In this document: piece by piece, positions 1-10,657 of the stretch
Numbering within the stretch: the stretch's first letter is position 1
How the letters are laid out: each line of letters starts with the position of its first letter
Assembly: GCF_022750545.1 (NCBI RefSeq)
Contig: NZ_PUIC01000010.1
Location: 100,548-164,547, forward strand
Direction: 5' to 3'
Origin: Caulobacter sp. CCUG 60055
GTDB lineage: Bacteria > Pseudomonadota > Alphaproteobacteria > Caulobacterales > Caulobacteraceae
Length of the DNA: 64,000 bases
The notes under the pieces: generated by a model
What the model was told of the DNA's origin: nothing
The model's database searches: none
Seen by the model: the letters and a program-made list of their open reading frames with translations, nothing else
Program-made: the position numbers and the translations under genes

Positions 1-308
1 CGGGCCTGGACGCGGGACGGGCGCTGGGCTGGCTGGCGGCGGTCCTGGCCGTGACCACGGCCTATGTGCGCGAACTGGGCCGGGGGCTGGGCCTGCCGGC
101 CGATTTCGCCGGGCCGCTGGCCAAGCCGCAGCGAATGGCCGTCCTGACGGCGACCTGTCTGGTCGCGGCCGTGGAGCCGCTCTGGGGCTGGCGCGGCGAA
201 TGCGTGCTGATCGGGCTGGGCATGATCGCCCTGGGGACGGCTCTCACCGTCGCGCGCCGCACGCGCCGGCTGTCGGCGCGACTGCGCGAGCGGGCCGCCG
301 GCGGCTGA
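1..308 (+). CDS. CDP-alcohol phosphatidyltransferase family protein, C-terminal part
   Basis: This gene is cut by the window edge; about 101 codons remain, read from base 3 to the TGA at 306-308. The visible part has the pattern of the end of a CDP-alcohol phosphatidyltransferase: a hydrophobic helix at the left edge, the segment YVRELGRGLGLPADF followed by KPQRMA, then a second hydrophobic stretch and a basic tail. Such enzymes transfer a phosphoalcohol from CDP-alcohol within the inner membrane. The catalytic CDP-alcohol motif lies outside the window, so the substrate cannot be named. It converges on the ferredoxin gene 18 bases away. The family call rests on C-terminal resemblance only. 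Confidence 0.55.
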   Translation, partial: GLDAGRALGWLAAVLAVTTAYVRELGRGLGLPADFAGPLAKPQRMAVLTATCLVAAVEPLWGWRGECVLIGLGMIALGTALTVARRTRRLSARLRERAAGG

Positions 309-326
309 TCGCCGCCGGCGCGCGTG

Positions 327-1899
<1,573 letters not shown>

Positions 1900-1923
1900 T
1901 GGCGTTCCCCTTGTCGTCGTGCG

Positions 1924-1945
1924 AAAATGACGGAGGCGTCATTTT
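1924..1945. promoter_or_regulatory. Perfect palindrome upstream of the ferredoxin reductase gene, candidate operator
   Basis: Arms AAAATGACG and CGTCATTTT flank a 4-base centre (GAGG), giving a perfect 9-bp dyad of 22 bases, followed by two more T on the plus strand. It lies 25 bases upstream of the TTG start of the reductase gene and about 100 bases beyond the sdhB stop. Size and symmetry match operators of TetR- or MarR-type repressors. A bidirectional terminator is the alternative because of the flanking A/T runs, although the nearest forward gene is far away. Confidence 0.5.
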
Positions 1946-1997
1946 TTGGCAAGCGGATCGTCGGGCGTCCGCGCTCCGCCCGGTCCCAATAAAGCAT

Positions 1998-2024
1998 CGG
2001 CCGCGCTCCGAGGGAACGCGGCCG
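1998..2024 (-). terminator. Hairpin downstream of sdhB
   Basis: Arms CGGCCGCG and CGCGGCCG form an 8-bp stem with an 11-base loop. It lies 27 bases beyond the sdhB stop on the reverse strand. The following reverse-strand sequence (ATGCTTTATT) has only a weak T tract, so termination of the sdh operon here is plausible but not strong. Confidence 0.45.
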
Positions 2025-2050
2025 ACGGGACGACAGCGGCCGAGGACGCG

Positions 2051-2833
2051 TCAGGCGACGCGCTCGACCATCATCTTCTTGATCTCGGCGATGGCCTTGG
2101 CCGGGTTCAGGCCCTTGGGGCAGACCTGGGCGCAGTTCATGATGGTGTGGCAGCGATAAAGCTTGAAGGGGTCTTCAAGGTCGTCGAGGCGCTCGCCCTT
2201 GGCCTCGTCGCGGCTGTCGATCAGCCAGCGATAGGCGTGCAGCAGGGCCGCCGGGCCCAGATACTTCTCGCCGTTCCACCAGTAGCTCGGGCACGAGGTC
2301 GAGCAGCAGGCGCACAGGATGCACTCATAGAGGCCGTCGAGCTTCTCGCGGTCCTCGGGGCTCTGGCGCCATTCCTTCTGAGGCTCGGGCGTCTCGGTGT
2401 GCAGCCACGGCTCGATCGAGGCGTACTGGGCGTAGAAGATGGTCAGGTCGGGAATGAGGTCCTTGACCACCGGCTGGTTGGGCAGCGGGCTGATCTGGCA
2501 TTCCTTGCCCGGGATCTCCTCCCAGCCGTGGGTGCAGGCCAGGGTGTTGCGGCCGCCGATGTTCATGGCGCACGAGCCGCAGACGCCCTCGCGGCACGAG
2601 CGCCGGAAGGCCAGGGTCGGGTCCATGGTGTTCTTGATGTGGATCAGGGCGTCCAGCACCATCGGCCCGCATTGGTCGACCGCCACGTCGTAGGTGTCCC
2701 AGCGCGGGTTGAGGCCGCTTTCCGGGTCGTAGCGGTAGATGCGGAACGTCTTGACCGTCTTGGCGTCCTGCGGGGCCAGGAAATGGCGGCCTTTGCCGAT
2801 CTTGGAGTTCTTCGGCAGGGTGAGCTGAACCAT
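2051..2833 (-). CDS. sdhB: Succinate dehydrogenase iron-sulfur subunit
   Basis: This 260-residue subunit of respiratory complex II passes electrons from the FAD of SdhA to quinone at the inner membrane. All three cluster-binding regions are visible: the [2Fe-2S] set in [16 protein letters not shown] with a later Cys in NTLAC, and the [4Fe-4S]/[3Fe-4S] sets in [12 protein letters not shown] and [11 protein letters not shown]. Length is normal for the family. It is the last gene of the sdhC-sdhD-sdhA-sdhB operon, 13 bases after the sdhA stop, and is followed by a weak terminator-like hairpin. Confidence 0.97.
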   Translation of the reverse strand: MVQLTLPKNSKIGKGRHFLAPQDAKTVKTFRIYRYDPESGLNPRWDTYDVAVDQCGPMVLDALIHIKNTMDPTLAFRRSCREGVCGSCAMNIGGRNTLACTHGWEEIPGKECQISPLPNQPVVKDLIPDLTIFYAQYASIEPWLHTETPEPQKEWRQSPEDREKLDGLYECILCACCSTSCPSYWWNGEKYLGPAALLHAYRWLIDSRDEAKGERLDDLEDPFKLYRCHTIMNCAQVCPKGLNPAKAIAEIKKMMVERVA

Positions 2834-2846
2834 TGCGCGGCGATCC

Positions 2847-4634
2847 TCAGTACACCCGCGCCTTGGGCGGGATATAGGCGATGTCGTTGGTCATGGTGTA
2901 GGCGTGCACCGGACGATAATCGATGGTCACCTTGCCGGTCTTCTGGTCGAGCCAGGCCAGGGTGTGCTTCATCCATTCGCCGTCGTTGCGGTCCGGATAG
3001 TCCTCGCGGGCGTGGGCGCCGCGGCTTTCCGTGCGGTTCAGCGCGCCATTGACGGTGACGATGGCCTGGCCGACCAGGTTGTCCAGCTCCAGGGTCTCCA
3101 TCAGGTCGGTGTTCCAGACCATGCCGCGGTCGCTGACCGAGACGTCGGCCATCGAGGCGTGGACCTTGGCCAGCCGCTCGACGCCGCTCTGCAGGCTCTC
3201 GCCGGTGCGGAACACGGCGGCGTCGTCCTGCATGGCCTTCTGCATCTCCAGCCGCAGGCTGGCGGTCGAGCGCGAGCCGTTGGCGTGGCGGAAGCGGTCG
3301 AAACGGGCGGCGTGGCTGTCGGTCCAGGCGTCCTTCAGCTCGGGCTGGCTGTCGCCGGCCTTGAGCGTCTCGGCCAGGTGCAGGCCGACGGCGCGGCCGA
3401 ACACGACGAGGTCGATCAGGCTGTTGGAGCCCAGGCGGTTGGCGCCGTGCACCGACACGCAGGCCGCCTCGCCGACGGCGTAGAGGCCGGGCACCACCGA
3501 GTCCGGATCGTCGCCCGACTTGGTGACGACCTGGCCGTAGAAGTTCGTCTGGATGCCGCCCATGTTGTAGTGGACGGTCGGCAGCACCGGGATCGGCGCC
3601 TTGGTGACGTCGACGCCGGCGAAAATCTTGGCGGTCTCCGAGATGCCGGGCAGGCGCTCGTGCAGGATCTTCGGGTCCAGGTGGTCCAGGTGCAGGAAGA
3701 TATGGTCCTTGTTCGGACCGACGCCGCGGCCTTCGCGGATCTCGATGGTCATGGCCCGGCTGACCATGTCGCGCGGGGCCAGGTCCTTCACCGACGGGGC
3801 GTAGCGCTCCATGAAGCGCTCGCCCTCGGAATTGGTCAGGTAGCCGCCTTCGCCGCGGGCGCCCTCGGTGATCAGGCAGCCGGCGCCGTAGATGCCGGTG
3901 GGGTGGAACTGCACGAACTCCATGTCCTGCAGCGGCAGGCCGGCGCGCAGCACCATGGCGTTGCCGTCGCCGGTGCAGGTGTGGGCCGAGGTGGCCGAGA
4001 AGTAGGCGCGGCCGTAGCCGCCGGTGGCCAGCACCACCGACTGGGCCTGGAAGCGGTGCAGGGTGCCGTCGTCCAGCTTCCACGCCGTGACGCCGCGGCA
4101 GACGCCGTCCTCCATGATCAGGTCGAGGGCGAAGTACTCGATGAAGAACTCGACCGCGTGGTTCAGCGACTGGCCGTACATGGTGTGCAGCATGGCGTGG
4201 CCGGTGCGGTCGGCCGCGGCGCAGGTGCGCTGGATCGGGCCTTCGCCGAAGTTCTTGGTCATGCCGCCGAAGGCGCGCTGATAGATCTTGCCCTCGGCGG
4301 TGCGGCTGAACGGCACCCCCCAGTGCTCCAGCTCATAGACGGCGGCGGGGGCGTTGCGGGTCAGGTATTCGATGGCGTCCTGGTCGCCCAGCCAGTCCGA
4401 TCCCTTGACGGTGTCGTACATGTGCCAGCGCCAGTCGTCGGGGCTCATGTTGCCGAGGCTGGCCGAGATGCCGCCCTGGGCCGCCACGGTGTGCGAGCGG
4501 GTCGGGAACACCTTGGTCACGCAGGCGGTGCGCAGGCCGGCTTGGGCCGCGCCGAGCGCGGCGCGAAGGCCCGAGCCGCCGGCGCCGACGACGACGACGT
4601 CGAACTTGTGATCGGTGAATTGATATGCGGCCAT
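2847..4634 (-). CDS. sdhA: Succinate dehydrogenase flavoprotein subunit
   Basis: This 595-residue catalytic subunit oxidises succinate to fumarate in the TCA cycle and respiratory chain. It has the N-terminal dinucleotide loop [13 protein letters not shown] at about residues 14-26, the covalent-FAD region [15 protein letters not shown], the HPTGIYGAG stretch and the C-terminal REDYPDRND region. The reading frame is open upstream to 4910, but the start is placed at the ATG at 4634-4632 because the family N-terminus (MAAYQF) begins there and this ATG shares a TGATG overlap with the sdhD stop, implying translational coupling. Confidence 0.97.
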   Translation of the reverse strand: MAAYQFTDHKFDVVVVGAGGSGLRAALGAAQAGLRTACVTKVFPTRSHTVAAQGGISASLGNMSPDDWRWHMYDTVKGSDWLGDQDAIEYLTRNAPAAVYELEHWGVPFSRTAEGKIYQRAFGGMTKNFGEGPIQRTCAAADRTGHAMLHTMYGQSLNHAVEFFIEYFALDLIMEDGVCRGVTAWKLDDGTLHRFQAQSVVLATGGYGRAYFSATSAHTCTGDGNAMVLRAGLPLQDMEFVQFHPTGIYGAGCLITEGARGEGGYLTNSEGERFMERYAPSVKDLAPRDMVSRAMTIEIREGRGVGPNKDHIFLHLDHLDPKILHERLPGISETAKIFAGVDVTKAPIPVLPTVHYNMGGIQTNFYGQVVTKSGDDPDSVVPGLYAVGEAACVSVHGANRLGSNSLIDLVVFGRAVGLHLAETLKAGDSQPELKDAWTDSHAARFDRFRHANGSRSTASLRLEMQKAMQDDAAVFRTGESLQSGVERLAKVHASMADVSVSDRGMVWNTDLMETLELDNLVGQAIVTVNGALNRTESRGAHAREDYPDRNDGEWMKHTLAWLDQKTGKVTIDYRPVHAYTMTNDIAYIPPKARVY

Positions 4635-5026
4635 CAGTAGGCTCCGCCGCTGAACGCGACTTTCAGGATCGAGAAGATCGCCAGCACGCCGACGCCGGCG
4701 CAGACGAAGGTGTTGAGCAGCAGGACGGCCAGCCGGTTCAGGTGGGTCTCGACATAGTCCTCGACGATCACCTGCATGCCCAGGCGCATATGGTAGAAGC
4801 CGACGGCCAGCAGCAGCACCAGCAGCACGGCGTTGAGCGGCTGCTGCGTCCAGAGGACGGCGCCCTGGTAGTCGGAGGCCGCCAGCTTGAGGGCCGAGAA
4901 CACCGCCCACAGGACGAGCGGGACGAGGGCCACGGCGGTGGCGCGCTGGGCGATGAAATGGCCGACGCCGTGCTTGGCCGAGCCCAGGCCCTGGGCGCGG
5001 GAGCGGGGGGTGCGGAAGTCGGTCAT
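4634..5026 (-). CDS. sdhD: Succinate dehydrogenase hydrophobic membrane anchor subunit
   Basis: This 130-residue inner-membrane anchor of complex II has three hydrophobic segments at about residues 30-50, 63-82 and 102-125. A His in the second helix region ([10 protein letters not shown]) is where the family places the axial haem b ligand. The ATG at 5026-5024 overlaps the sdhC stop as TGATG, and its own stop overlaps the sdhA start in the same way. The frame stays open upstream into sdhC, but that part has no membrane-anchor character. Confidence 0.93.
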   Translation of the reverse strand: MTDFRTPRSRAQGLGSAKHGVGHFIAQRATAVALVPLVLWAVFSALKLAASDYQGAVLWTQQPLNAVLLVLLLAVGFYHMRLGMQVIVEDYVETHLNRLAVLLLNTFVCAGVGVLAIFSILKVAFSGGAY

Positions 5027-5442
5027 CAGAGCGCTCCGGTGATGGCGGCGATCAGCCACACGGCGACCGTCGCGGCGGCGGCGAAGGCGATGGCCGCGGC
5101 GGCGGTCATGTCGGCGGTCTTGGGCTCGAAGCCCTCGCCGGCGTCCCAGACCAGATGCCGCACCCCGTTGGCGAGGTGGTAGAAGATCGAGAAGGTCAGG
5201 CCGAACAGCACCAGTTTGCCCAGCAGCGAGCCGAGCAGGTGCTTGCAGGCGGCGTAGGCGTCGGGCCCGGCGGCCAGCGACGCGGCCCATCCGGCCAGGA
5301 TCAGCGCGCCGACATAGAGACCGACGCCGGTGGCGCGGTGCAGGATCGAGCCCGCCATGGTGATGTGCCAGCGCCAGACCTGGACGTGCGGCGACCGCGG
5401 CCGCTCCTTGGTCACGGGCGCCCCGGCTTTGACCTCGGCCAT
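5026..5442 (-). CDS. sdhC: Succinate dehydrogenase cytochrome b556 subunit
   Basis: This 138-residue anchor subunit is the first gene of the sdh operon. It carries the family signature near its N-terminus ([12 protein letters not shown] then SILHRATG) and the haem-binding region [14 protein letters not shown], with three membrane segments. The start is set at the ATG at 5442-5440, preceded on the reverse strand by AGGAGA at good distance; an in-frame ATG ten codons upstream (5472) lacks a ribosome site and would add residues unlike the family. Confidence 0.95.
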   Translation of the reverse strand: MAEVKAGAPVTKERPRSPHVQVWRWHITMAGSILHRATGVGLYVGALILAGWAASLAAGPDAYAACKHLLGSLLGKLVLFGLTFSIFYHLANGVRHLVWDAGEGFEPKTADMTAAAAIAFAAAATVAVWLIAAITGAL

Positions 5443-5660
5443 CTGTTCTCCTGCCCCTGAAAGCTTCGCCAACGCCGGGCCGTTTTAAGCTCCGCGCCGG
5501 GGGTGTCAACGAAGCTGAGCCGACCGGCGGTCTGCGAGCGGCGCCCTTGATGCGCGCCGGGGTCCGTCTAATCTGGCCGGCGTATCGGGATTCCTACGCA
5601 TGGCGCGAAGGACGCGGCGTCGTTATGCGTTAGGGACCGGAACCCTGGGAGGGCGAGATC

Positions 5661-6059
5661 ATGTGTTCCGACGTCGCGTCGCTGGCGGGCCTCAAGGTGC
5701 TGGTCCTGGAGGACGAGCCCCTGGTCTCCATGATGCTGGAGGACATGCTCCTCGACTTCGGCTGCGAGGTGGTCGGACCGTTCGCCAGCGTCGGCCAGGC
5801 CCTGGCCTTGGTTTCCGACGGCCGCGAGGGCCGCGTCGACATCGCCATCCTCGACGTCAACGTCGCCGGCGAGCACAGCTTCTCGGTGGCCCAGGCCCTG
5901 ATCGACCGGGGCACGCCGTTCATCTTCTCGTCCGGCCTCGACGATTTCCGCATGGACCCGCGCTGGGCCGGGCGGCCGAACCTGCAAAAGCCGTTCGTCA
6001 GCGCCAACCTGGAGAAGGCCCTGGTCGAGGCCTGGGCCGCCGCCTCGGCCTCGGCCTAG
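5661..6059 (+). CDS. Single-domain response regulator (receiver only)
   Basis: The 132 residues form one CheY-like receiver. The acidic pocket is Glu17-Asp18-Glu19, the phospho-acceptor is Asp65 (in AILDVNVAG), the switch residue is Ser90 or Ser91, and Lys110 sits in LQKPF. There is no output domain, so it presumably relays phosphate or binds a partner protein. No histidine kinase is adjacent; the nearest in the window is the hybrid kinase at 47604. A GGAGGG ribosome site precedes the ATG. Its TAG stop shares CTAG with the stop of convergent zapE. Confidence 0.88.
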   Translation: MCSDVASLAGLKVLVLEDEPLVSMMLEDMLLDFGCEVVGPFASVGQALALVSDGREGRVDIAILDVNVAGEHSFSVAQALIDRGTPFIFSSGLDDFRMDPRWAGRPNLQKPFVSANLEKALVEAWAAASASA

Positions 6060-7180
6060 CCCTCGCGCACCCGCTCCAGATAGTCGGCCGAGCGCATCTC
6101 CTCGAGGCGCGAGGCCGTGCGCTCGAACTCGAACGCCCCGTCGCCGGCCGCATAGAGCGCCTCGGGCTCGCCGTCGGCCAGCATGATCAGCTTGGCGTCG
6201 GCCTCGTAGAGGGCGTCGATCAGGGTGACGAAGCGCCGCGCCTCGTTGCGCTGGGTCGGCGAGAGGCGCGGGACGTTCTCCAGGAACACCGTGTGGAAGC
6301 GGGCGGCGATGGCCAGATAGTCCTGCGGCCCCAGGGCCTGGACGCACAGGCTGTTGAACGACGAACGCACATAGCCGCCCGCCGCCCGCGGCAGGCGCAG
6401 TTTGCGGCCCAGCACCTCCAGGGTCGCGCCGGTCTCGTCGGCGCCGTCGAGCAGGTCCGTCCACAGGGCGTCGAACGCCGTCTCGTTGGCGCCGTCCAGG
6501 GGGCAGAACCAGGTCTGGGCGCCGCGCAGCCGGTCGAGCCGGAAATCCACCGGCCCGCGCACCGCAACGATGTCGAGCCGGTCCTTGATCAGGTCGACGA
6601 ACGGCAGGAACAGCTGGCGGTTCAGGCCGCCCTGATAGAGGTCGTCGGGCGGCCGGTTGGAGGTGGCGACCAGGGTGACGCGGCGGGCGAACAGCGCCTC
6701 GAACAGCCGGCCCAGGATCATGGCGTCGGCGATGTCGGTGACCTGCAGCTCGTCGAAGCACAGGAGCTGCGCCTCCTCGGCGATCAGCTCGGCGGTCGGC
6801 GCGATGGGATCGTCGCCCTTGGCCTGGCCGAAACGGGCCTTGCGCGCGGCGGCGTCGCCCTTGCGCCATTGGCCGATGAGGTCGTGGACCTCGGCCATGA
6901 AGGCCTGGAAGTGCACCCGCCGCTTGCGCCGCACCGGGGCGGAATCGAAGAACAGGTCCATCAGCATGGACTTGCCGCGCCCGACCGGGCCCCAGAGATA
7001 GACCCCCTTCACCGGCTTGGGCTTGCGCAGGAACGACAGCCCGAAGCCGGGCTCGGCGGCGGCGTTCAGTTCGCCCTCCAGCCGCGACAGGGCCTCGACC
7101 GCTCCGGCCTGGGCGGCGTCGGGCTTGATCTCGCCCTTGGCCAGGAGGTCGCGATAGGCGGAACGGAGGGACTGGGGCAT
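6056..7180 (-). CDS. zapE: Cell division protein ZapE, AFG1-type ATPase
   Basis: This 374-residue P-loop ATPase of the AFG1/ZapE family acts at the division site or in membrane protein quality control. The Walker A loop GPVGRGKS lies at about residues 64-71 and Walker B LLCFDELQVTD at about 139-149, followed by sensor-type motifs (VATSNRPP). Length fits bacterial ZapE. The gene stands alone on this strand: its end overlaps the convergent receiver gene by the shared CTAG, and its start is about 60 bases from the end of the next reverse-strand gene. Confidence 0.9.
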   Translation of the reverse strand: MPQSLRSAYRDLLAKGEIKPDAAQAGAVEALSRLEGELNAAAEPGFGLSFLRKPKPVKGVYLWGPVGRGKSMLMDLFFDSAPVRRKRRVHFQAFMAEVHDLIGQWRKGDAAARKARFGQAKGDDPIAPTAELIAEEAQLLCFDELQVTDIADAMILGRLFEALFARRVTLVATSNRPPDDLYQGGLNRQLFLPFVDLIKDRLDIVAVRGPVDFRLDRLRGAQTWFCPLDGANETAFDALWTDLLDGADETGATLEVLGRKLRLPRAAGGYVRSSFNSLCVQALGPQDYLAIAARFHTVFLENVPRLSPTQRNEARRFVTLIDALYEADAKLIMLADGEPEALYAAGDGAFEFERTASRLEEMRSADYLERVREG

Positions 7181-7241
7181 GGCCGCCGGTGCTAGCGCGA
7201 CAACGCGCCGGTGAAAAGCCGCCGCTGCGCCGGACCGGCCG

Positions 7242-7880
7242 TCAGCCGGCGCCCAGCTCCTTCATCATCGCGTCGTAGCGCACGCCCTCGCGCCAGGCGA
7301 GGGTGTGCAGGCCGCCGTCCTTTGCCTCCCAGATCAGGGTCGGGTAGGCCAGGGCGACGCCGTTGTCCTTGAGCAGCGGGGTCATGGTCGCGACGAAGTC
7401 CTCGCTGACCTTGACCAGGGCCGTGCGGGCGGCGTCGCCGTCGGCCGGCGGCACGCCCTCGGCCTTCCAGGCGTCGGGCGGGACCGACCGCCACCGCTCG
7501 TAGAGCGGCCAGCTGCGGTTGGCCCACAGCTCGGCGATGGTGGCCCGCTCGGCGGGCGAGGAGCGCACCACGCCGTTCCGGGTCGGGCGCGGCGTCATGA
7601 TCACCCGGGTCTCGACCCCGGCCGCGCGCAGGGCCGGCATCTTGGTCTTCTCGAACAGGATGCAGTCCTCGCAGGCGCGATACGAGATGATGTAGAGTTT
7701 GGGCCCCTTCAGGCCGGGCGAGACCCAGCCGGCCGATTGCAGGGCGGCGGCGATCTGCGGGGCGTTCTTTTTCAGCGTCGTCGGCCGCCAGCGCAGGTCC
7801 AGGCTCCACCAGGCGTAGAGGCCGGCGAGGACCGCCGCTGCGACTAGGACGATCGACGCCCAGACCTTGAACCTTTTCAT
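7242..7880 (-). CDS. Membrane-anchored thioredoxin-fold protein
   Basis: The protein has 212 residues with one hydrophobic segment at residues 6-25, so it is probably an inner-membrane anchored protein facing the periplasm. A CEDC motif (Cys70, Cys73) follows a beta-strand-like segment KLYIISYRA, as in thioredoxin-like folds, and a Tyr-Pro-Thr sequence (LAYPTLIWEA) near residue 184 resembles the cis-proline loop. A redox or disulfide role is inferred; no specific family was recognised. The start is the ATG at 7880-7878 directly before the signal-like segment. It precedes zapE on the same strand. Confidence 0.65.
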   Translation of the reverse strand: MKRFKVWASIVLVAAAVLAGLYAWWSLDLRWRPTTLKKNAPQIAAALQSAGWVSPGLKGPKLYIISYRACEDCILFEKTKMPALRAAGVETRVIMTPRPTRNGVVRSSPAERATIAELWANRSWPLYERWRSVPPDAWKAEGVPPADGDAARTALVKVSEDFVATMTPLLKDNGVALAYPTLIWEAKDGGLHTLAWREGVRYDAMMKELGAG

Positions 7881-7935
7881 CGACGGCTCCCTGCGTTGGC
7901 CCGCCCCATTCGGCGAAGGCCCAGGCGCATAACGC

Positions 7936-8085
7936 TCATCGGCCGGGGATCGTCGCGCCGGGCGGCTGATTTTCGGCGTGGCCGATGATCGAGAGGCCGG
8001 CGCCGGCGGCGACCAGGGCGGCGGCGGCCAACAGCGCCAGATAGGCGACCGGCCGTTGCGGCTTGCGGTGATGGCGTTCGCGCAT
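7936..8085 (-). CDS. Small single-pass membrane protein, hypothetical
   Basis: A 49-residue reading frame begins with a basic head (MRERHHRKPQRP), has one strong hydrophobic helix at about residues 14-35, and ends in a short hydrophilic tail. This positive-inside layout supports a real small inner-membrane protein, and it lies 55 bases upstream of the thioredoxin-fold gene on the same strand. No family is recognised and the length gives little statistical support. It is divergent from the acyltransferase gene, with 136 bases between them. Confidence 0.4.
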   Translation of the reverse strand: MRERHHRKPQRPVAYLALLAAAALVAAGAGLSIIGHAENQPPGATIPGR

Positions 8086-8221
8086 GGATGGCCCCCAGAA
8101 GGACGGCGCCGAGGCGCCGGCTCGATTCCTAAAGCCTGTCGGCCCGGTTGTGGAAGGCTGTTTCGGCGACCGGCCGCGCGGGGGGTGTGACGGCCGCCCC
8201 GCATCGTGCGAAAACCGGCGG

Positions 8222-9097
8222 ATGACCGCGACTGCGCCAGCCGCATCCTTGCCGACGGTCCGCCCGCGCGGCGGCCACATCATCGACGTGCTGATCGAGG
8301 AGCGCGCGCCCCGGCTCTCGGCCTCGCCCCTGTGGCCGCTGCTGCGGCCGGTCCTCTACCGGGCGCTGGACTACGCCAAGGCCCGCCGCATGGCCGACGC
8401 CATCGCGCCGATGTCGGGTCGCGCGGCGCTAGACTACGTGTCCGACCTGCTCGGCGTCTCGGTCGAGACCTACGGCCTGGAGCGGGTCCCCGCCGAGGGC
8501 CGTCTGGTGCTGGTCTGCAACCATCCCACCGGCATAGCCGACGGCGTGGCGGTCTACGACGCCCTGCGCCCCCTGCGGCCGGACGCGGTGTTCTTCGCCA
8601 ATTCCGACGCCCACCGGGTGTGCCCGCGCTTCGACGAGGTGCTGATCCCGGTCGAATGGGTGGAGGACAAGCGCACGCGCGAACGCACCCGGCTGACAGT
8701 GACCATGGCCAAGGCCGCCTTCGAGGCCGAGCGGGCCCTGGTGATCTTCCCGGCCGGCCGCCTCGCCCGCCGCGAGCGGGACGGGGTGCTGGTCGACCCG
8801 CCCTGGATGGCCAGCGCCCTGTCGCTGGCCCGCAAGTACGACGCGCCGGTGGTCCCGCTGCATCTCGAAGGGCCCTGGTCGACCCTGTTCCACCTGTTCG
8901 ACCGCTTCTCCCAGGAACTGCGCGACATCACCCTGTTCCACGAGCTGTTGAACAAGCGCGGCCGCCGCTTCCGCCTGATCGCCGGCCCCATGATCCCGTC
9001 GCAGGCCCTCGACCCGGACGCCCAGGTGGCGACGCTGGCGGTCAAGGCCTATGTCGAGCAGATCCTGCCCCGCCATCCCGACAGGCCCTTCGCATGA
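8222..9097 (+). CDS. Lysophospholipid/hemolysin-type acyltransferase
   Basis: This 291-residue protein has the PlsC-like acyltransferase signature NHPTGIADG, with His101 and Asp107 in the arrangement seen in OlsB/hemolysin-type members, followed by FPAGRLARR, the usual substrate-binding region, and PVVPLHLEGP. It would acylate a lysolipid or related acceptor at the membrane; the acceptor cannot be told from the sequence. The ATG at 8222 is preferred to an in-frame ATG at 8084, which would add unlikely proline/glycine-rich residues. It heads a run of overlapping genes: its TGA overlaps the tsaE ATG as ATGA. Confidence 0.8.
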   Translation: MTATAPAASLPTVRPRGGHIIDVLIEERAPRLSASPLWPLLRPVLYRALDYAKARRMADAIAPMSGRAALDYVSDLLGVSVETYGLERVPAEGRLVLVCNHPTGIADGVAVYDALRPLRPDAVFFANSDAHRVCPRFDEVLIPVEWVEDKRTRERTRLTVTMAKAAFEAERALVIFPAGRLARRERDGVLVDPPWMASALSLARKYDAPVVPLHLEGPWSTLFHLFDRFSQELRDITLFHELLNKRGRRFRLIAGPMIPSQALDPDAQVATLAVKAYVEQILPRHPDRPFA

Positions 9098-9564
9098 TCA
9101 CCCCGGCCGACGGCGAGTTCCGCCTGAACGACGCCACCGCCACCGCGCGGCTGGGCGCGGCGCTGGCCCGCGCGCTGGGCCCGGGCGAGGCGGTCTGCCT
9201 GTGGGGGCCGCTGGGCGCGGGCAAGTCGACCCTGGCGCGGGCGCTGATCCGGGCGTTGACCTCGCCCGAAGAGGACGTGCCCAGCCCGACCTTCACCCTG
9301 GTGCAGTTCTACGAGCCGCCCGGCCTGCCGCTGGCGCATTTCGACCTCTATCGCCTGTCCGACCCGGACGAGGCCTACGAGATCGGCCTGGAGGAGGCGC
9401 TGGAGGACGGGGCGGCGGTGATCGAGTGGCCCGAACGCCTCGCCGGCCGCCTGCCGCCGGACCGACTCGATATAGAGCTGAGCCAGGACGAGACGGACGA
9501 AGGCGCGCGCCGGGCGCGCCTGGTCCCGCACGGGGCCTGGGAGGGGCGTGGGTTTGAGTTCTGA
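9094..9564 (+). CDS. tsaE: tRNA N6-threonylcarbamoyladenosine biosynthesis ATPase TsaE
   Basis: This 156-residue P-loop protein works with TsaB and TsaD to make t6A37 in ANN-decoding tRNAs. The Walker A loop GPLGAGKST is at residues 38-46, and the family motif SPTFTLVQFYE plus HFDLYRL follow, with the IEWPERL segment near residue 111. The start is the ATG at 9094 overlapping the previous stop. Its end overlaps the amgK start by 17 bases. tsaE beside amgK-murU is a familiar order in proteobacteria. Confidence 0.95.
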   Translation: MITPADGEFRLNDATATARLGAALARALGPGEAVCLWGPLGAGKSTLARALIRALTSPEEDVPSPTFTLVQFYEPPGLPLAHFDLYRLSDPDEAYEIGLEEALEDGAAVIEWPERLAGRLPPDRLDIELSQDETDEGARRARLVPHGAWEGRGFEF

Positions 9565-10657
9565 GAGAGACGCGGCCAAGCGGGCGTTCCTGGCCGAGGC
9601 CGGCCTGGGCGCGGCGCGGCGCGAGATTCTGGCCGGCGACGCCTCCACCCGCCGCTACGAGCGGCTGCACCGGCCGGACGGCGCGAGCCTGATCCTCATG
9701 GACCAGCCGCCGGCCCTGGAGAGCCGGCCGTGTCCGCCCGAAGCCACGCCGGCCGAGCGCGTGGCGCTGGGCTACAACGCCTCCGCCCGCCTGGCCGCCG
9801 GCCGCATCGAGGCCTTCGTCGCCGTGGCCGGCTGGCTGCGCGGGCGCGGCCTGTCGGCGCCGCAGGTGCTGGCCCACGACGACGCGGGCGGCTTCGCCGT
9901 GCTCGAGGACCTGGGCGACGCCCTGTTCGCGCGGCTGATCGAGGACGGGCAGGCCGAGGCGCCGCTGTACGAGGCCGCCGTCGACGCCCTGGTCCGACTG
10001 CACGAACAGCCGCCGCCGCCGCGCCTGGAGGCCGACGGCTCGGCCTGGCCGCTGCTCAGCTACGACGACCTGGTGCTCAAGACCGGCGCCGGCCTGTTCC
10101 TGGAATGGTGGCCGAAGTTCGCGGGGATGGCGGCTGTCGACCCGGAGCAGGCCGCCGAATGGGATCGCATCTGGGCGCCGGTCCGCGCCCGCGGCCAGGC
10201 GGTCGCCGAGGGGCCGCTCGGCGTCTTCGCCCATCGCGACTACCACGCCGAGAACCTGATCTGGCGGCCGGAGCGGGACGGGGTGGCGCGGGTCGGCATG
10301 CTCGACTTCCAGGACGCCCTGCGCGCCCATCCGGCCTGGGACCTGCTCAGCCTGCTGCAGGACGCCCGCCGCGACGTCGACCCGGCCCTGGAGGCGGCCA
10401 TGCTGGACCGCTACCTGGCCGCCCGCCCGGCGCTCGACCGCGCCGCCTTCCTGGCCGACTACCGCGCCCTGGCCGCGCTCAACGCCGTGCGCATCCTGTT
10501 CATCTTCGCCCGGCAGGTGGTGTTCTTCGAGCGGCCCCGCTACGTGGCCTTCATGCCCCGCACCTGGGCGCACCTTGTCCGCAACCTGGCCGACCCGTCC
10601 CTGGCCGAGGTCCGCGCCTGGTTCGACCGCAACGTGCCGGCCGAGGCGCGGCGATGA
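9548..10657 (+). CDS. amgK: N-acetylmuramate/N-acetylglucosamine kinase
   Basis: This 369-residue aminoglycoside-phosphotransferase-fold sugar kinase has the catalytic loop HRDYHAENL with Asp231 and the metal-binding LDFQDA with Asp253. AmgK phosphorylates the anomeric carbon of MurNAc or GlcNAc salvaged from cell-wall turnover. The identity is supported by the directly following MurU-type nucleotidyltransferase, its known partner in a recycling route that bypasses de novo UDP-MurNAc synthesis and lowers fosfomycin sensitivity in other bacteria. Start is GTG at 9548 (or TTG at 9554), both inside tsaE. The stop overlaps the murU ATG as ATGA. Confidence 0.9.
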   Translation: MGLSSERDAAKRAFLAEAGLGAARREILAGDASTRRYERLHRPDGASLILMDQPPALESRPCPPEATPAERVALGYNASARLAAGRIEAFVAVAGWLRGRGLSAPQVLAHDDAGGFAVLEDLGDALFARLIEDGQAEAPLYEAAVDALVRLHEQPPPPRLEADGSAWPLLSYDDLVLKTGAGLFLEWWPKFAGMAAVDPEQAAEWDRIWAPVRARGQAVAEGPLGVFAHRDYHAENLIWRPERDGVARVGMLDFQDALRAHPAWDLLSLLQDARRDVDPALEAAMLDRYLAARPALDRAAFLADYRALAALNAVRILFIFARQVVFFERPRYVAFMPRTWAHLVRNLADPSLAEVRAWFDRNVPAEARR

